Source: Mesorhizobium plurifarium (GTDB taxonomy: Bacteria; Pseudomonadota; Alphaproteobacteria; Rhizobiales; Rhizobiaceae). From it: a DNA stretch of 64,000 bases. Location of the stretch: assembly GCA_000824785.1 (NCBI GenBank), contig CCNB01000043.1, positions 551,867 to 615,866 of the forward strand. Reading direction: 5' to 3'. A program made the position numbers and the translations under genes. How positions within the stretch are numbered: position 1 is the stretch's first letter; each line of letters begins with the position of its first letter. This document shows, in pieces, positions 1 to 8,777 of the stretch. The notes below the pieces were generated by a model. The model was not told the DNA's origin and made no database searches. It saw only the letters and a program-made list of their open reading frames with translations.

Positions 1-20
1 CTTTTCCTGGAATTGCTCTA
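1..20 (-). repeat. Edge of a structured intergenic repeat (copy A)
   Basis: On the minus strand this reads TAGAGCAATTCCAGGAAAAG, identical over 20 bases to the start of the copy at 23550. It is cut by the window edge. Its first three bases are the stop codon of coaBC. Confidence 0.7.
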
Positions 21-1493
21 AACGACGACAGTCTGCCGCAGTCGCTCAGCGATCAGCGCGGCGAGCCGCGCCGCCACCTCGTCCTTGCCCATTTCCGGCC
101 ATTCCTCGACGCCGGCTCTGGAGACGATGCGCACCTTGTTGCGGTCGCCGCCCATCACGCCGGACGGGCCGATGCCGCTTTCATGCGAAACGTCGTTGGC
201 GACGATGAAGTCGGCGCCCTTCTTCTTGAGCTTGGTCTCGGCATTGGCGATGAGGTCCTGCGTCTCGGCGGCGAAGCCGACGACGAGGCCAGGCCGCTGC
301 GCATGATGGCCGATGCCGGCCAGGATGTCGGGATTTTCGACCATCTGCAGCGAAGGCGGCCCCTCGCCCGCTACCTTCTTGATCTTCTCACCGGCGGCGT
401 TCGCCGTGCGCCAGTCGGCGACGGCGGCAACGAACACAGCGGCATCCGCCGGCAACAGGCTCTCGACCGCCTGCTTCATCTGCGCGGCCGTTTCGACATG
501 GGTGGTCGCGACACCAGCCGGATCGGCAATGTTGACCGGACCGGAGACAAGCCGCACATCAGCGCCGAGCTTGGCAAGAGCGGCAGCGATCGCATGGCCC
601 TGCTTGCCCGACGAGCGGTTGGCGATGTAGCGCACCGGGTCGATCGGCTCATGCGTCGGCCCCGAGGTGACGATGATCCTGCGGCCGGCGAGCGGCTTCG
701 GCTTCTCGTCGAGCATGGTCTCGATCGCGGCGACGATCTCCAGCGGTTCAGCCATGCGGCCCTCGCCCGCTTCGTTGCTCTCGGCCATCTCACCCTTGGC
801 CGGTCCGACGAAGGCGATGCCGTCCTTCTGCAACGTCGCACGGTTGCGCCGCGTAGCGGCATGCGCCCACATTTTCGGGTTCATGGCCGGCGCCATCAAC
901 ACCTTCTTGTCGGTGGCCAGAAGCACCGTCGAGGCGAGGTCGTTGGCATGGCCGTTGGCAAGCTTGGCCATCAGGTCGGCTGTGGCCGGCGCGACGACCA
1001 GCAGATCGGCCTCGCGCGACAGCCTGATGTGGCCGACATCGTGCTCGTCATTGCGGTCGAACAGCTCGGTGAAGACATGGTCGGCCGAAAGCGCGCCGAC
1101 CGACAGCGTGGTGACGAATTCCTGCGCGGCCGACGTCATCACCACCCGCACCGACGCGCTGCGCTCGCGCAGTCGCCGGATCAGGTCGAGCGACTTGTAG
1201 GCGGCGATGCCGCCGCCGATGATGAGCAGGATGCGCCTGCCGGAGAGAGAGCCTCGCGAAACTGATTTGGCGGATGCGGCGACAACCGGCTCCGGCTGCT
1301 CCTTCGACCCTGTCAGCGCACGCAGCTTTTCCTCAATCTGTCCGATGCGGTCGGCCTGCCCTGCCCGGCCTTCGACCGCAGCCCGTATCATCGCCCGCGC
1401 CTGCTCCTCCATCGAACAGCCATTTTCGGCCGCGAGTTGCCGGAGCAGGTCCTTGACCTCGTCATCCAGATTGCGGATCGTGATGCTGGCCAT
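18..1493 (-). CDS. coaBC: CoaBC (phosphopantothenoylcysteine synthetase/decarboxylase) with N-terminal RHH domain
   Basis: Bifunctional cytosolic enzyme of coenzyme A synthesis. CoaB joins cysteine to 4'-phosphopantothenate and CoaC decarboxylates the product. The flavoprotein part begins near residue 85 (GRRILLIIGGGIAAYK) and carries the APAMNPKMW substrate-loop motif. The CoaB part carries TSGPTHEPIDPVRYIANRSS and a KIKK lysine motif. Residues 1-40 (ITIRNLDDEVKDLLRQLAAE, then SMEEQARAMIRAAV) match FitA/VapB-type ribbon-helix-helix antitoxin DNA-binding domains. A linker of about 40 residues joins the two parts and has no in-frame ATG, GTG or TTG, so the fusion is not a start-site error. The protein is 491 residues, where CoaBC is usually near 400. 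It lies downstream of ubiE and ubiB on the same strand. The TAG stop is formed by an intergenic repeat. Confidence 0.93.
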   Translation of the reverse strand: MASITIRNLDDEVKDLLRQLAAENGCSMEEQARAMIRAAVEGRAGQADRIGQIEEKLRALTGSKEQPEPVVAASAKSVSRGSLSGRRILLIIGGGIAAYKSLDLIRRLRERSASVRVVMTSAAQEFVTTLSVGALSADHVFTELFDRNDEHDVGHIRLSREADLLVVAPATADLMAKLANGHANDLASTVLLATDKKVLMAPAMNPKMWAHAATRRNRATLQKDGIAFVGPAKGEMAESNEAGEGRMAEPLEIVAAIETMLDEKPKPLAGRRIIVTSGPTHEPIDPVRYIANRSSGKQGHAIAAALAKLGADVRLVSGPVNIADPAGVATTHVETAAQMKQAVESLLPADAAVFVAAVADWRTANAAGEKIKKVAGEGPPSLQMVENPDILAGIGHHAQRPGLVVGFAAETQDLIANAETKLKKKGADFIVANDVSHESGIGPSGVMGGDRNKVRIVSRAGVEEWPEMGKDEVAARLAALIAERLRQTVVV

Positions 1494-1519
1494 GTGATTG
1501 CACTCGCTTCAAGTAACGC

Positions 1520-1539
1520 TTGCAATGATAGCAATGCAA
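1520..1539. promoter_or_regulatory. Imperfect palindrome upstream of coaBC, possible RHH operator
   Basis: TTGCAATGATAGCAATGCAA matches its own reverse complement at 16 of 20 positions. It lies 27-46 bases upstream of the coaBC start, in the gap after ubiB. RHH antitoxins commonly autoregulate through such sites, so this could be the target of the CoaBC N-terminal domain. That link is inference. Confidence 0.35.
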
Positions 1540-1565
1540 TCAATCGGCGACAAGCCGCATGGCGG

Positions 1566-3140
1566 TCAAAGCAACTTCCACGCGATATAGATCAGCGTCA
1601 ACGCAATCACCCAGAGCGCCACACGGCCGGAACGGGTGTGGCGCGCTTCCGCCCTGCCTATGGCGCGCGCGGTCGCCTCGTCGAAGCGCAGGCCGTTCTC
1701 CGCCATCAGGTCGACCTCGCGTGACAGCCGCTCGGTGCGGGCCACGAGATCCGGCGCCTGCCTTGCCAGCGACACAAGGGCCCTGCCCGCGTCGCGCACA
1801 TCGACGAGCATGCCGCGCGGGCCAAGATTGCCGGCGATCCAGTCGCTGACCACGGGCTCGGACGTCTTCCACATGTTGAAGGCTGGATCGAGCGTGCGCG
1901 CGACGCCTTCCACCACCACCATGGTCTTTTGCAAAAGCACCAGCTCGGTCCGCGTCGCCATATCAAACAGCTCGGTGACTTCGAACAACAGCGTCAGCAA
2001 CTTCGCCATCGAGATGGTCTCGGCCGACTGGCCGTGGATCGGCTCGCCAATGGCGCGGATCGCCTGCGCGAAGGCAGAGACATTGTGCTGGCGCGGCACA
2101 TAGCCTGCCTCGAAATGCACCTCGGCGACGCGCTGATAATCGCGCACGATGAAGCCGTAAAGGATCTCGGCGAGGAAGCGCCGTTCCTTCTTGCCGAGCC
2201 GGCCGGCAATGCCGAGATCGACGGCGACGATGGTGCCGTCCGCCTCGACGAACAGGTTCCCCGGATGCATGTCGGCATGGAAGAAGCCGTCGCGCAGCGT
2301 GTGCCGCAGGAACGACTGGATGAGATTGGCGGCGATCGCCTTGAGGTCGTGCCCGGCGGCGGCGAGGCCAGCGATGTCGTTCATCTTGACGCCGTCGATC
2401 CACTCCATGGTGAGCACGTCGCGGCCGGTCCGCTCCCAGTCGACCACGGGCACGCGAAAACCCGTATCGTCCTTGGTGTTCTCGCCGAGCTCGGAAAGCG
2501 CCGCCGCCTCGAGCCTCAGATCCATCTCGATTCTGGTGGTCTGCGCCAGCGTCTGGGTCACCTCGACCGGGCGCAGGCGGCGTGACGAGGGGATATATTT
2601 CTCCTGCAGGTGGGCAGCGAGGAAATAGCTTTCGAGATCCTGGAAGAAGCGGCGCCGCACGCCGGGCCGGATAACCTTCACCGCCACCCGCGAAGCGACA
2701 CCCTCGCGCACGATTTCGGCGCTGTGCACCTGTGCGATCGAGGCCGCCGCAACCGGTTCGCCAAAGCTGGCATAGAGGTCGTCGATCCTGCGCCCGAGCG
2801 AGGCTTCGATCGCATGGATCGCCTCCGCCTTCGGGAACGTATGCATCTTGTCCTGCAAGAGCGCGAGGTCGAGCGCCATGTCGTTGCCGACGACGTCGGG
2901 TCGCGTCGCCAGGAACTGGCCGAGCTTGACGTAGGAGGGTCCGAGCCGCACCACCGCCCGCGCCAGCCTGTCGCCGCGCTGGTAGCTCAGCGCCCGGCGG
3001 CGGGTGAAAAGCCGCGCCACCCGCCAGCCGAATTTCGGCATGCCGGAGAGCTCTTCGCCCGGCAACGCCGCGACGACGCCCTCGCGGACCAGCACCCAGC
3101 CGGCCCGGGCGAGCCTGAAGGCGGCGGCGACGCTGCTCAT
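1566..3140 (-). CDS. ubiB: UbiB-family atypical kinase/ATPase for ubiquinone synthesis
   Basis: Membrane-associated ADCK/UbiB protein needed for ubiquinone biosynthesis. Its exact chemistry is thought to be ATPase or kinase-like rather than hydroxylation. The family signature KLGQFLATRPD, the alanine-rich AAASIAQVH loop, the catalytic-loop HADMHPGNLFV and the metal-binding VDLGIAG are all present. The C-terminus ends in a hydrophobic segment (VALWVIALTLIYIAWKLL), as is usual. An in-frame extension upstream would overlap ubiE by about 75 bases, so the ATG at 3140 (MSSVAAAFRLARAGWVL) is preferred, giving 524 residues. It follows ubiE on the same strand and precedes coaBC. Confidence 0.92.
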   Translation of the reverse strand: MSSVAAAFRLARAGWVLVREGVVAALPGEELSGMPKFGWRVARLFTRRRALSYQRGDRLARAVVRLGPSYVKLGQFLATRPDVVGNDMALDLALLQDKMHTFPKAEAIHAIEASLGRRIDDLYASFGEPVAAASIAQVHSAEIVREGVASRVAVKVIRPGVRRRFFQDLESYFLAAHLQEKYIPSSRRLRPVEVTQTLAQTTRIEMDLRLEAAALSELGENTKDDTGFRVPVVDWERTGRDVLTMEWIDGVKMNDIAGLAAAGHDLKAIAANLIQSFLRHTLRDGFFHADMHPGNLFVEADGTIVAVDLGIAGRLGKKERRFLAEILYGFIVRDYQRVAEVHFEAGYVPRQHNVSAFAQAIRAIGEPIHGQSAETISMAKLLTLLFEVTELFDMATRTELVLLQKTMVVVEGVARTLDPAFNMWKTSEPVVSDWIAGNLGPRGMLVDVRDAGRALVSLARQAPDLVARTERLSREVDLMAENGLRFDEATARAIGRAEARHTRSGRVALWVIALTLIYIAWKLL

Positions 3141-3204
3141 AGCCCAACCTGCGTCAAGGAGGGCTGCTTCAAAGGAGCCTGCTTCTGCTGCAAAGGGCCG
3201 CGCC

Positions 3205-3981
3205 TCAAAGCTTCCAGCCGGAATGAAGGGCGGCGATGCCGCCAGAATAGTTGCGGAAGGTGACGCGGTCGAAGCCGGCACGGGCGATCATCGCCGCGAA
3301 ATTCTGCTGATTGGGGAACTTACGGATGGATTCGACCAGATAGGAGTAGGGCTCGCCGTCGCCGGTCACCGCCTTGCCGATCCTGGGGATCGCGTTGAAC
3401 GACCAGGCTTCATAGGCCTTGTCGAGCAGCGGCATCTCGACCTCGGAGAACTCCAGGCACAGAAACCGTCCGCCGCGCTTCAGCACGCGATAGGCTTCGG
3501 CAAGCGCGACTTCGATGCGCGGCACGTTACGGATGCCGAACGCGATCGTATAAGCGTCGAAAGTGTCGTCCTCGAACGGCAATTCCTCCGCATTGGCCTC
3601 GACAAAGTCGGTGTTTGCGGCCAGGCCCTGCTTCTCGGCGCGGTCGCGGCCAACCGCCAGCATGGAGCCGTTGATGTCGAGCACCGTGGCATGGGCCTGG
3701 CGCTGGCTGGCCTCGACGATGCGGAAGGCGATATCGCCGGTGCCGCCGGCCACGTCGAGCACCTTCCAGCCCGGCCGCTTCGGCGGGTTCAGCCAGGCGA
3801 CCATCGCGTCCTTCCACAGTCGATGCAACCCGGCCGACATCAGATCGTTCATCAGGTCGTATCGATTGGCCACCTTATGGAAGACGTCGTTGACCAGGGG
3901 CTGCTTCTCGCCTGCCCCGACCTTCCTGAAACCATAGGAGGTTTCCATGCCGCCCGCGGCCGTGGTTCTCTCAACTGACAT
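3205..3981 (-). CDS. ubiE: UbiE/MenG C-methyltransferase of quinone synthesis
   Basis: SAM-dependent methyltransferase of 258 residues that methylates the benzoquinol ring in ubiquinone synthesis. In organisms with menaquinone it also methylates demethylmenaquinol. Motif I reads VLDVAGGTGDIAFRI, and the family motif NDLMSAGLHRLWKD near residue 45 is typical of UbiE. It is the first gene of a ubiE-ubiB-coaBC run and is divergent from add, with 168 bases between the two starts. The ribosome-binding site before the ATG is weak. Confidence 0.94.
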   Translation of the reverse strand: MSVERTTAAGGMETSYGFRKVGAGEKQPLVNDVFHKVANRYDLMNDLMSAGLHRLWKDAMVAWLNPPKRPGWKVLDVAGGTGDIAFRIVEASQRQAHATVLDINGSMLAVGRDRAEKQGLAANTDFVEANAEELPFEDDTFDAYTIAFGIRNVPRIEVALAEAYRVLKRGGRFLCLEFSEVEMPLLDKAYEAWSFNAIPRIGKAVTGDGEPYSYLVESIRKFPNQQNFAAMIARAGFDRVTFRNYSGGIAALHSGWKL

Positions 3982-4149
3982 TATTTTGATCCGTCATAAA
4001 ACCGGCGGGACCATAGCCGATCGATGGTGCCGACGCTATTGTCCAAGGCGCGGTTTTCGGCCGCGCTTTCAAAACCCGGTCGGGCAAGGTCTTGCGTGAT
4101 TTTCCGGCCAGCACCTGTGCGAGAGCAGCATACCGGACGGGATGACCGC

Positions 4150-5124
4150 ATGATTTTGAAGGCCGAACTGCACTGCCACATCGAAGGCGCGGCGGCGCCC
4201 GAGCTCGTCGTCGCCCAGGCCCGCAAATACGGCAAGGATCCTTCGCCCTACATCCAGGACGGCTCCTTCGTCTGGCACGATTTCACCTCCTTTCTCGCCG
4301 CTTACGATTTTGCGTCCGACCTGTTCCGCAGCGAAGAGGACTATGCGCGCCTCGCCGACCATTATCTGACCAGCCTCGCCCGCGACGGCGCCATCTATTC
4401 CGAGATCTTCACCTCGCCGGATCATGCCAAGAAGGCCGGGCTGTCGCCAAAAGCCTATACGGATGCGCTGGGCGAAGGCATCGTGCGCGCCAGGGCCAAG
4501 ACCGGCATCGAGGGGCGCATGATCGTTACCGGCGTGCGCCATGTCGGCGTCGAGGCGATCGAGCAGGCGGCGCGCTTCGCGGCACGCTGCGGCCATCCGC
4601 TGGTGACCGGTTTCGGCGTCGCCGGCGACGAGCGCGTCGGCGATTTCGAGGACTATGTGCGCGCCGTCGAGATCGCGCGCGAAGCCGGCCTCGGCATCAC
4701 CATCCATGCCGGCGAGCTGATGGGCTGGGAAAGTGTCAAGGCGGCGCTCGACCACATCCGCCCCGCCCGCATCGGCCATGGCGTTCGCGCCATCGGGAAC
4801 CCCGACCTCGTCCGCCGCATCGCCGACCAGGGCGTGGTGCTGGAATGCTGCCCAGGCTCCAACATCGCCTTGAAGGTCTTCGACAGCTTCGCCGACCATC
4901 CCTTCCCGGCGTTGCGCGCCGCCGGCTGCAAGGTGACGCTCAACTCCGACGACCCGCCCTATTTCTGGACTTCGCTGAAGCGCGAATACGATATCGCCGC
5001 CGAGCATTTCCGCATGGACGACAAGGCGCTCACCGCCGTCACCAGGACGGCCGTCGAGGCGGCCTTCGTGGATAGGAAGACCAAGTCTATGCTGCTCGCC
5101 CGCGTGAATGGCGGCCGACGCTGA
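4150..5124 (+). CDS. add: Adenosine deaminase
   Basis: Zinc-dependent deaminase converting adenosine (or deoxyadenosine) to inosine, which feeds the nucleoside phosphorylase encoded nearby. The metal-ligand motif HCHIEGA begins at residue 8. IGHGVRAI, HAGEL (catalytic glutamate) and LNSDDPPYF (metal-binding aspartates) follow in the usual order. The start chosen is the ATG at 4150 (MILKAELHCH), giving 324 residues, a normal length. An upstream in-frame start at 4024 would add 42 residues with no family resemblance. Some relatives deaminate adenine instead, so the substrate is not certain. upp follows on the same strand. Confidence 0.88.
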   Translation: MILKAELHCHIEGAAAPELVVAQARKYGKDPSPYIQDGSFVWHDFTSFLAAYDFASDLFRSEEDYARLADHYLTSLARDGAIYSEIFTSPDHAKKAGLSPKAYTDALGEGIVRARAKTGIEGRMIVTGVRHVGVEAIEQAARFAARCGHPLVTGFGVAGDERVGDFEDYVRAVEIAREAGLGITIHAGELMGWESVKAALDHIRPARIGHGVRAIGNPDLVRRIADQGVVLECCPGSNIALKVFDSFADHPFPALRAAGCKVTLNSDDPPYFWTSLKREYDIAAEHFRMDDKALTAVTRTAVEAAFVDRKTKSMLLARVNGGRR

Positions 5125-5250
5125 TTTCGTCTTCCGGATACGCTTCTTCCTCTGGATTCAGGGCAAAAGCTGTGGTGGATGGCCGCCGGGCGGTTCCTTG
5201 GCCGGCACATTGTCGCTAGGGTCGTCTCAAGCAAGTCTAAGGAGATCTCG

Positions 5251-5880
5251 ATGCAGGGCGTCACCGTCGTCGACCACCCCCTTGTCCAGCACAAGCTGAC
5301 CATCATGCGCAAGAAGGAGACCTCGACGGCCGGCTTCCGGCGGCTGCTGCGCGAGATTTCGCTTCTGCTCGGCTATGAGGTGACCCGCAATCTCGAGCTG
5401 ACCACGACCATGATCGAGACGCCGATCGAGGAGATGGAGGCACCGACGCTGGAAGGCAAGAAGCTGGTCTTCGCCTCGGTGCTGCGCGCCGGCAACGGCC
5501 TGCTCGAGGGCCTGCTCGACCTGGTGCCGGCCGCCCGCGTCGCCCATATCGGCCTCTACCGCGACCATGAGACGCTGGAAGCCGTCGAATATTTCTTCAA
5601 GGCGCCGAGCGATCTTGCCGACCGGCTGGTGATCGTCGTCGATCCGATGCTGGCGACCGCGAATTCGGCGATCGCCGCGATCGACAAGCTGAAGGGGCGC
5701 GGTGCCACCAACATCCGCTTCCTGTGCCTGCTCGCCGCACCCGAAGGGATCGAGCGCTTCACCAGGGCGCATCCCGACGTGCCGATCTTCACCGCCTCGA
5801 TCGACCGCCAGTTGAACGACAAGGGCTATATCATGCCCGGCCTCGGCGACGCCGGCGACCGCATGTACGGGACAAAGTGA
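5251..5880 (+). CDS. upp: Uracil phosphoribosyltransferase
   Basis: Makes UMP from uracil and PRPP and so recovers the uracil released from deoxyuridine by deoA. The protein has 209 residues, the usual length. The PRPP-binding loop appears as VDPMLATANSAIAAIDKL, and the C-terminal GDAGDRMYGTK is typical of bacterial Upp. The ATG at 5251 has a good ribosome-binding site (TAAGGAGA) about 7 bases upstream. It lies 126 bases after add on the same strand, and the two may be co-transcribed. Confidence 0.95.
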   Translation: MQGVTVVDHPLVQHKLTIMRKKETSTAGFRRLLREISLLLGYEVTRNLELTTTMIETPIEEMEAPTLEGKKLVFASVLRAGNGLLEGLLDLVPAARVAHIGLYRDHETLEAVEYFFKAPSDLADRLVIVVDPMLATANSAIAAIDKLKGRGATNIRFLCLLAAPEGIERFTRAHPDVPIFTASIDRQLNDKGYIMPGLGDAGDRMYGTK

Positions 5881-5975
5881 GCGCGTTTCTTAACTGGCCG
5901 TTTACGCCAGCTTGCGGTTCCGGCACGAGTTAAAATCATAAAAACCATGGCGGACTTAAGGATGCTGCTTTCGGG

Positions 5976-6074
5976 AGCAATTCCAGGAAAAGTGTGAAGC
6001 GGTTTTCCGTTCGGAATTGCTCCAAAACAAAGGGATAGAGCGGTTCAACGTTTCCTTGAAACGGTGAAACGATC
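5976..6074 (+). repeat. Structured intergenic repeat (copy B)
   Basis: The outer arm AGCAATTCC (5976-5984) pairs with GGAATTGCT (6013-6021). The inner arm GGAAAA (5986-5991) pairs with TTTTCC (6003-6008). A second small hairpin, CGTTTC CTT GAAACG, lies at 6049-6063. The element fills most of the gap between upp and the retropepsin-like gene. Related copies lie at 1, 12985, 16654 and 23550. Confidence 0.75.
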
Positions 6075-6085
6075 CAGGGGCATCC

Positions 6086-6652
6086 ATGCTGCGCAAGCTT
6101 CTCATCCTCGGCATCTTTGCCGGAACCTCGGCTTCGATTCCGATCGTCTATCAGGCTAACCCGCATCTGGTGGACGGCCTCTTGAAATCGACCGTCGCCC
6201 CGCAGCCGACAGCCCCGGAGGCCCAGCCGCAGGTCAATCTCGCTTCCGTCCCGGACAAGCCGGCGGCGCCGATGCCGCTCGGCCGCCAGGTGCTGGTCAA
6301 CGCCGATGCGCGCGGCCACTTCACCTCGCAGTTCAAGCTGAACGGCCGTCAGATCGATGGCATGATCGACACCGGCGCGACATTGGTCGCCATCAACACC
6401 TCGACGGCGCGCAGGATCGGCATCTCGCTCAACCCGTCCGACTTCAATCACCAGGTGAACACCGCCAACGGCGCGATCAAGGCCGCCGTGGTGACGGTCT
6501 CGCGCCTGCAGATTGGCAAGATCTCCATCGACAACGTTCAGGCGATGGTGCTCGACGACAGGGCGCTGCAAACCAACCTGATCGGCATGAGCTTCCTGCA
6601 GCGGCTGCAGAAATACCAGGTTCAGGACGGCTCGCTGCTGCTCGTCCAATAG
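6086..6652 (+). CDS. Membrane-anchored retropepsin-like aspartic protease (TIGR02281-like)
   Basis: 188 residues with an N-terminal hydrophobic segment (MLRKLLILGIFAGTSASIPI) that should act as a signal anchor. A proline-rich linker (about 38-72) follows, then a retropepsin-type domain whose catalytic motif is MIDTGATLVAIN (about residues 93-104). A single-domain aspartic protease of this kind would act as a dimer in the periplasm. The family is common in alphaproteobacteria and its substrates are unknown. The start has an AGGGG ribosome-binding site. It is convergent with deoA, whose stop lies 6 bases away. Confidence 0.75.
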   Translation: MLRKLLILGIFAGTSASIPIVYQANPHLVDGLLKSTVAPQPTAPEAQPQVNLASVPDKPAAPMPLGRQVLVNADARGHFTSQFKLNGRQIDGMIDTGATLVAINTSTARRIGISLNPSDFNHQVNTANGAIKAAVVTVSRLQIGKISIDNVQAMVLDDRALQTNLIGMSFLQRLQKYQVQDGSLLLVQ

Positions 6653-6657
6653 CCTGA

Positions 6658-7974
6658 TCAGCGAGGCAGTATCCGCCTGAGCACGGTCTTTTCGGCGGGC
6701 GGCTTGGAACCCCCGATCGCATAAGCAGCACGCACCGCGGCCGCCGCCGCTTCGGCCTCCGCTTCGGTGCGGGCATGCACCAGCGCCAATGCCTCGCCCG
6801 GGCGCAGTTCGGCGCCGACCGGCAACAGCCGGGTCAAACCGACGGCGTGATCGATCTTGTCGTCCGGATGCGAACGCCCGCCACCAAGCGTGACGACGGC
6901 AAGCCCGATGTCGCGAGTGGCGATGCCGGTCACGAATCCGTCCTGTTCCGCTTTCACGGCCAGTTCGACCGGCGCCGTCGGCAGGTATTTTTCCGGGTTC
7001 TCGACGAAATCGCCGGGGCCGCCAAGCACGGCCACCATCCGCGCGAAGACGGCTGCCGCGCGGCCGCCGGCAAGCGCCTCGGTGGCGCGCCTGATGCCGT
7101 CCAGGTTGGACGAGACCAAGCCCGCCGACTGCAGCATCTCGGCCGCCAGCGCCAGCGTCACGTCCTCCAGCCGGCGATCGCGATAGCGGCCAGTGAGGAA
7201 ATCGACAGCGTTCTTCACCTCGACCGCGTTGCCGGCGGCCGAGGCCAGCGGCTCGTTCATGCCCGTCACCAGCGCCGATGCGCTCAGGCCGGCGCCGTTG
7301 GCCACCTCGACCAGGCTGTTCGCCAGGGCAACCGCATCGCGCGACTTCTCCATGAAGGCGCCGTTGCCGACCTTGACGTCAAGCACCAGCGAACCCAGGC
7401 CCGCGGCAAGCTTCTTCGATAGGATCGAAGCGGTGATCAGCGGGATCGATTCGACCGTTCCGGTCACATCGCGGATCGCGTAGAGCCGGCGATCGGCAGG
7501 CGCCAGATCGGCAGTCTGGCCGATGATGGCGCAGCCAGCCTCGAGCACCGTCTTGCGGAAGAGCGCCACGTCCGGCTGGCTGGTGTAGCCGGGGACGGCA
7601 TCCATCTTGTCGAGCGTGCCGCCGGTGTGGCCGAGGCCGCGGCCTGAGATCATCGGCACATAAGCGCCGCAGGCGGCGACGATCGGCGCCAGCATCAGCG
7701 AGACATTATCGCCGACGCCGCCCGTCGAATGCTTGTCGGTGACCGGGCCCGGCAGGTCGGACCAGTCGAGCACGTCGCCGGAATCGCGCATGGCGATCGT
7801 CAGCGCCACCGCTTCCTCGCGACTCATGCCGTTGAGGAACACGGCCATGGCGAAAGCGCCGACCTGGCCTTCGGAGATGGTGCCGGCCGTCAGCCCGGCG
7901 ACGAAGGCCGCGATCTCGTCGGCCGAGAGCTTGTGGCCGTCGCGTTTGCGGCGGATGATCTCCTGCGGCAGCAT
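6658..7974 (-). CDS. deoA: Thymidine phosphorylase
   Basis: Splits thymidine or deoxyuridine with phosphate to the free base and 2-deoxyribose 1-phosphate. It has 438 residues. The glycosyltransferase-family signature KHSTGGVGD is present, and the N-terminal MLPQEIIRRKRDGHKLSADE is typical of DeoA. Its ATG at 7974 shares one base with the TGA of the upstream purine nucleoside phosphorylase gene, so the two are translationally coupled. It is the last gene of the nucleoside import and salvage operon. The uracil it releases can be used by the upp product. Confidence 0.95.
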   Translation of the reverse strand: MLPQEIIRRKRDGHKLSADEIAAFVAGLTAGTISEGQVGAFAMAVFLNGMSREEAVALTIAMRDSGDVLDWSDLPGPVTDKHSTGGVGDNVSLMLAPIVAACGAYVPMISGRGLGHTGGTLDKMDAVPGYTSQPDVALFRKTVLEAGCAIIGQTADLAPADRRLYAIRDVTGTVESIPLITASILSKKLAAGLGSLVLDVKVGNGAFMEKSRDAVALANSLVEVANGAGLSASALVTGMNEPLASAAGNAVEVKNAVDFLTGRYRDRRLEDVTLALAAEMLQSAGLVSSNLDGIRRATEALAGGRAAAVFARMVAVLGGPGDFVENPEKYLPTAPVELAVKAEQDGFVTGIATRDIGLAVVTLGGGRSHPDDKIDHAVGLTRLLPVGAELRPGEALALVHARTEAEAEAAAAAVRAAYAIGGSKPPAEKTVLRRILPR

Positions 7975-8777
7975 CAGTCGGGCAGACCGTCCTGGAAGAC
8001 GCGCCGCAGGATCGTCGCCAGCCGCGCGCCGCCGACCGGCGCCATGTCCTTGGTTTCCTGGTGCGAGAGCTCCGCCCCGGTCATGCCGGCCGCCAGGTTG
8101 GTGATGACCGAGCAGCCGGCGACCTTGAGCCCGAGGAAGCGGGCCAGGATGACCTCCGGCACGGTCGACATGCCGACCGCCGTCGCCCCCATGACGCGCG
8201 CCATGCGGATCTCGGCCGGCGTCTCGAAGCATGGTCCGGAAAACCACATATAGACGCCTTGATGCAGCGCCGTGCCGGTTGCCTTCGCAGCCTTCTCGAT
8301 CGCTCCGCGCAAGCCCGCATCATAGGCCTCGGTAAGGCCGACAAAGCGGCGGTCGCTCGGCTCGCCGATCAGCGGGTTGGAGCCGGAGAAATTGATGTGG
8401 TCGGTGATCAGCATCACCGAGCCCGGTCCCATTTCAGGGTCAACCGAGCCAGCGGCGTTGGTGAGGATCAGATGCGAGATGCCGATGCCGGCAAGCACCT
8501 CCAGCGCCGGGCGCATCGCGGCGGCGTTGCCGTGCTCGTAATAATGCGCACGGCCGGACAGCATCAGCACCGGTGTGCCGGCGAAATGCCCGGCAACCAC
8601 CTCGCCGGCATGCCCCGAAACACCGCTGCGCGGGAAGCCCGGCAACTCGGCATAGGAAATGCGCCTGGCATCCTTGACCTGGTCGACCAGCCCGCCGAGG
8701 CCCGAGCCCAGCACGAGCGCCGCCGTCGGCGCCAGCCCGTCCAGCTTCTCGACCAGATGATCCAGCGCTTCCATCAT
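7974..8777 (-). CDS. punA: Purine-nucleoside phosphorylase (trimeric class)
   Basis: Phosphorolysis of inosine, guanosine or xanthosine. The 267-residue product belongs to the trimeric PNP class rather than the DeoD hexamer class. Signs are LVLGSGLGG near residue 20, the SGRAHYYEHG motif, LTNAAGSV and MSTVPEVILARFLGLKV. The ATG at 8777 overlaps the TGA of cdd as ATGA, and a second ATG directly follows, so the first residue may be either. Inosine made by the adenosine deaminase encoded at 4150 would be a natural substrate. Confidence 0.92.
   Translation of the reverse strand: MMEALDHLVEKLDGLAPTAALVLGSGLGGLVDQVKDARRISYAELPGFPRSGVSGHAGEVVAGHFAGTPVLMLSGRAHYYEHGNAAAMRPALEVLAGIGISHLILTNAAGSVDPEMGPGSVMLITDHINFSGSNPLIGEPSDRRFVGLTEAYDAGLRGAIEKAAKATGTALHQGVYMWFSGPCFETPAEIRMARVMGATAVGMSTVPEVILARFLGLKVAGCSVITNLAAGMTGAELSHQETKDMAPVGGARLATILRRVFQDGLPD

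Noticed and set aside
183..1265. A 360-codon plus-strand open frame inside coaBC
   Set aside because: It is antisense to conserved CoaBC motifs and shows no family resemblance.
3141..3281. Longer N-terminus for ubiB
   Set aside because: It would overlap ubiE by about 75 bases and adds residues unlike any UbiB; the ATG at 3140 fits the family.
5889..5925. Possible terminator after upp (CTGGC-N7-GCCAG)
   Set aside because: The stem has only five pairs and no T-run follows.
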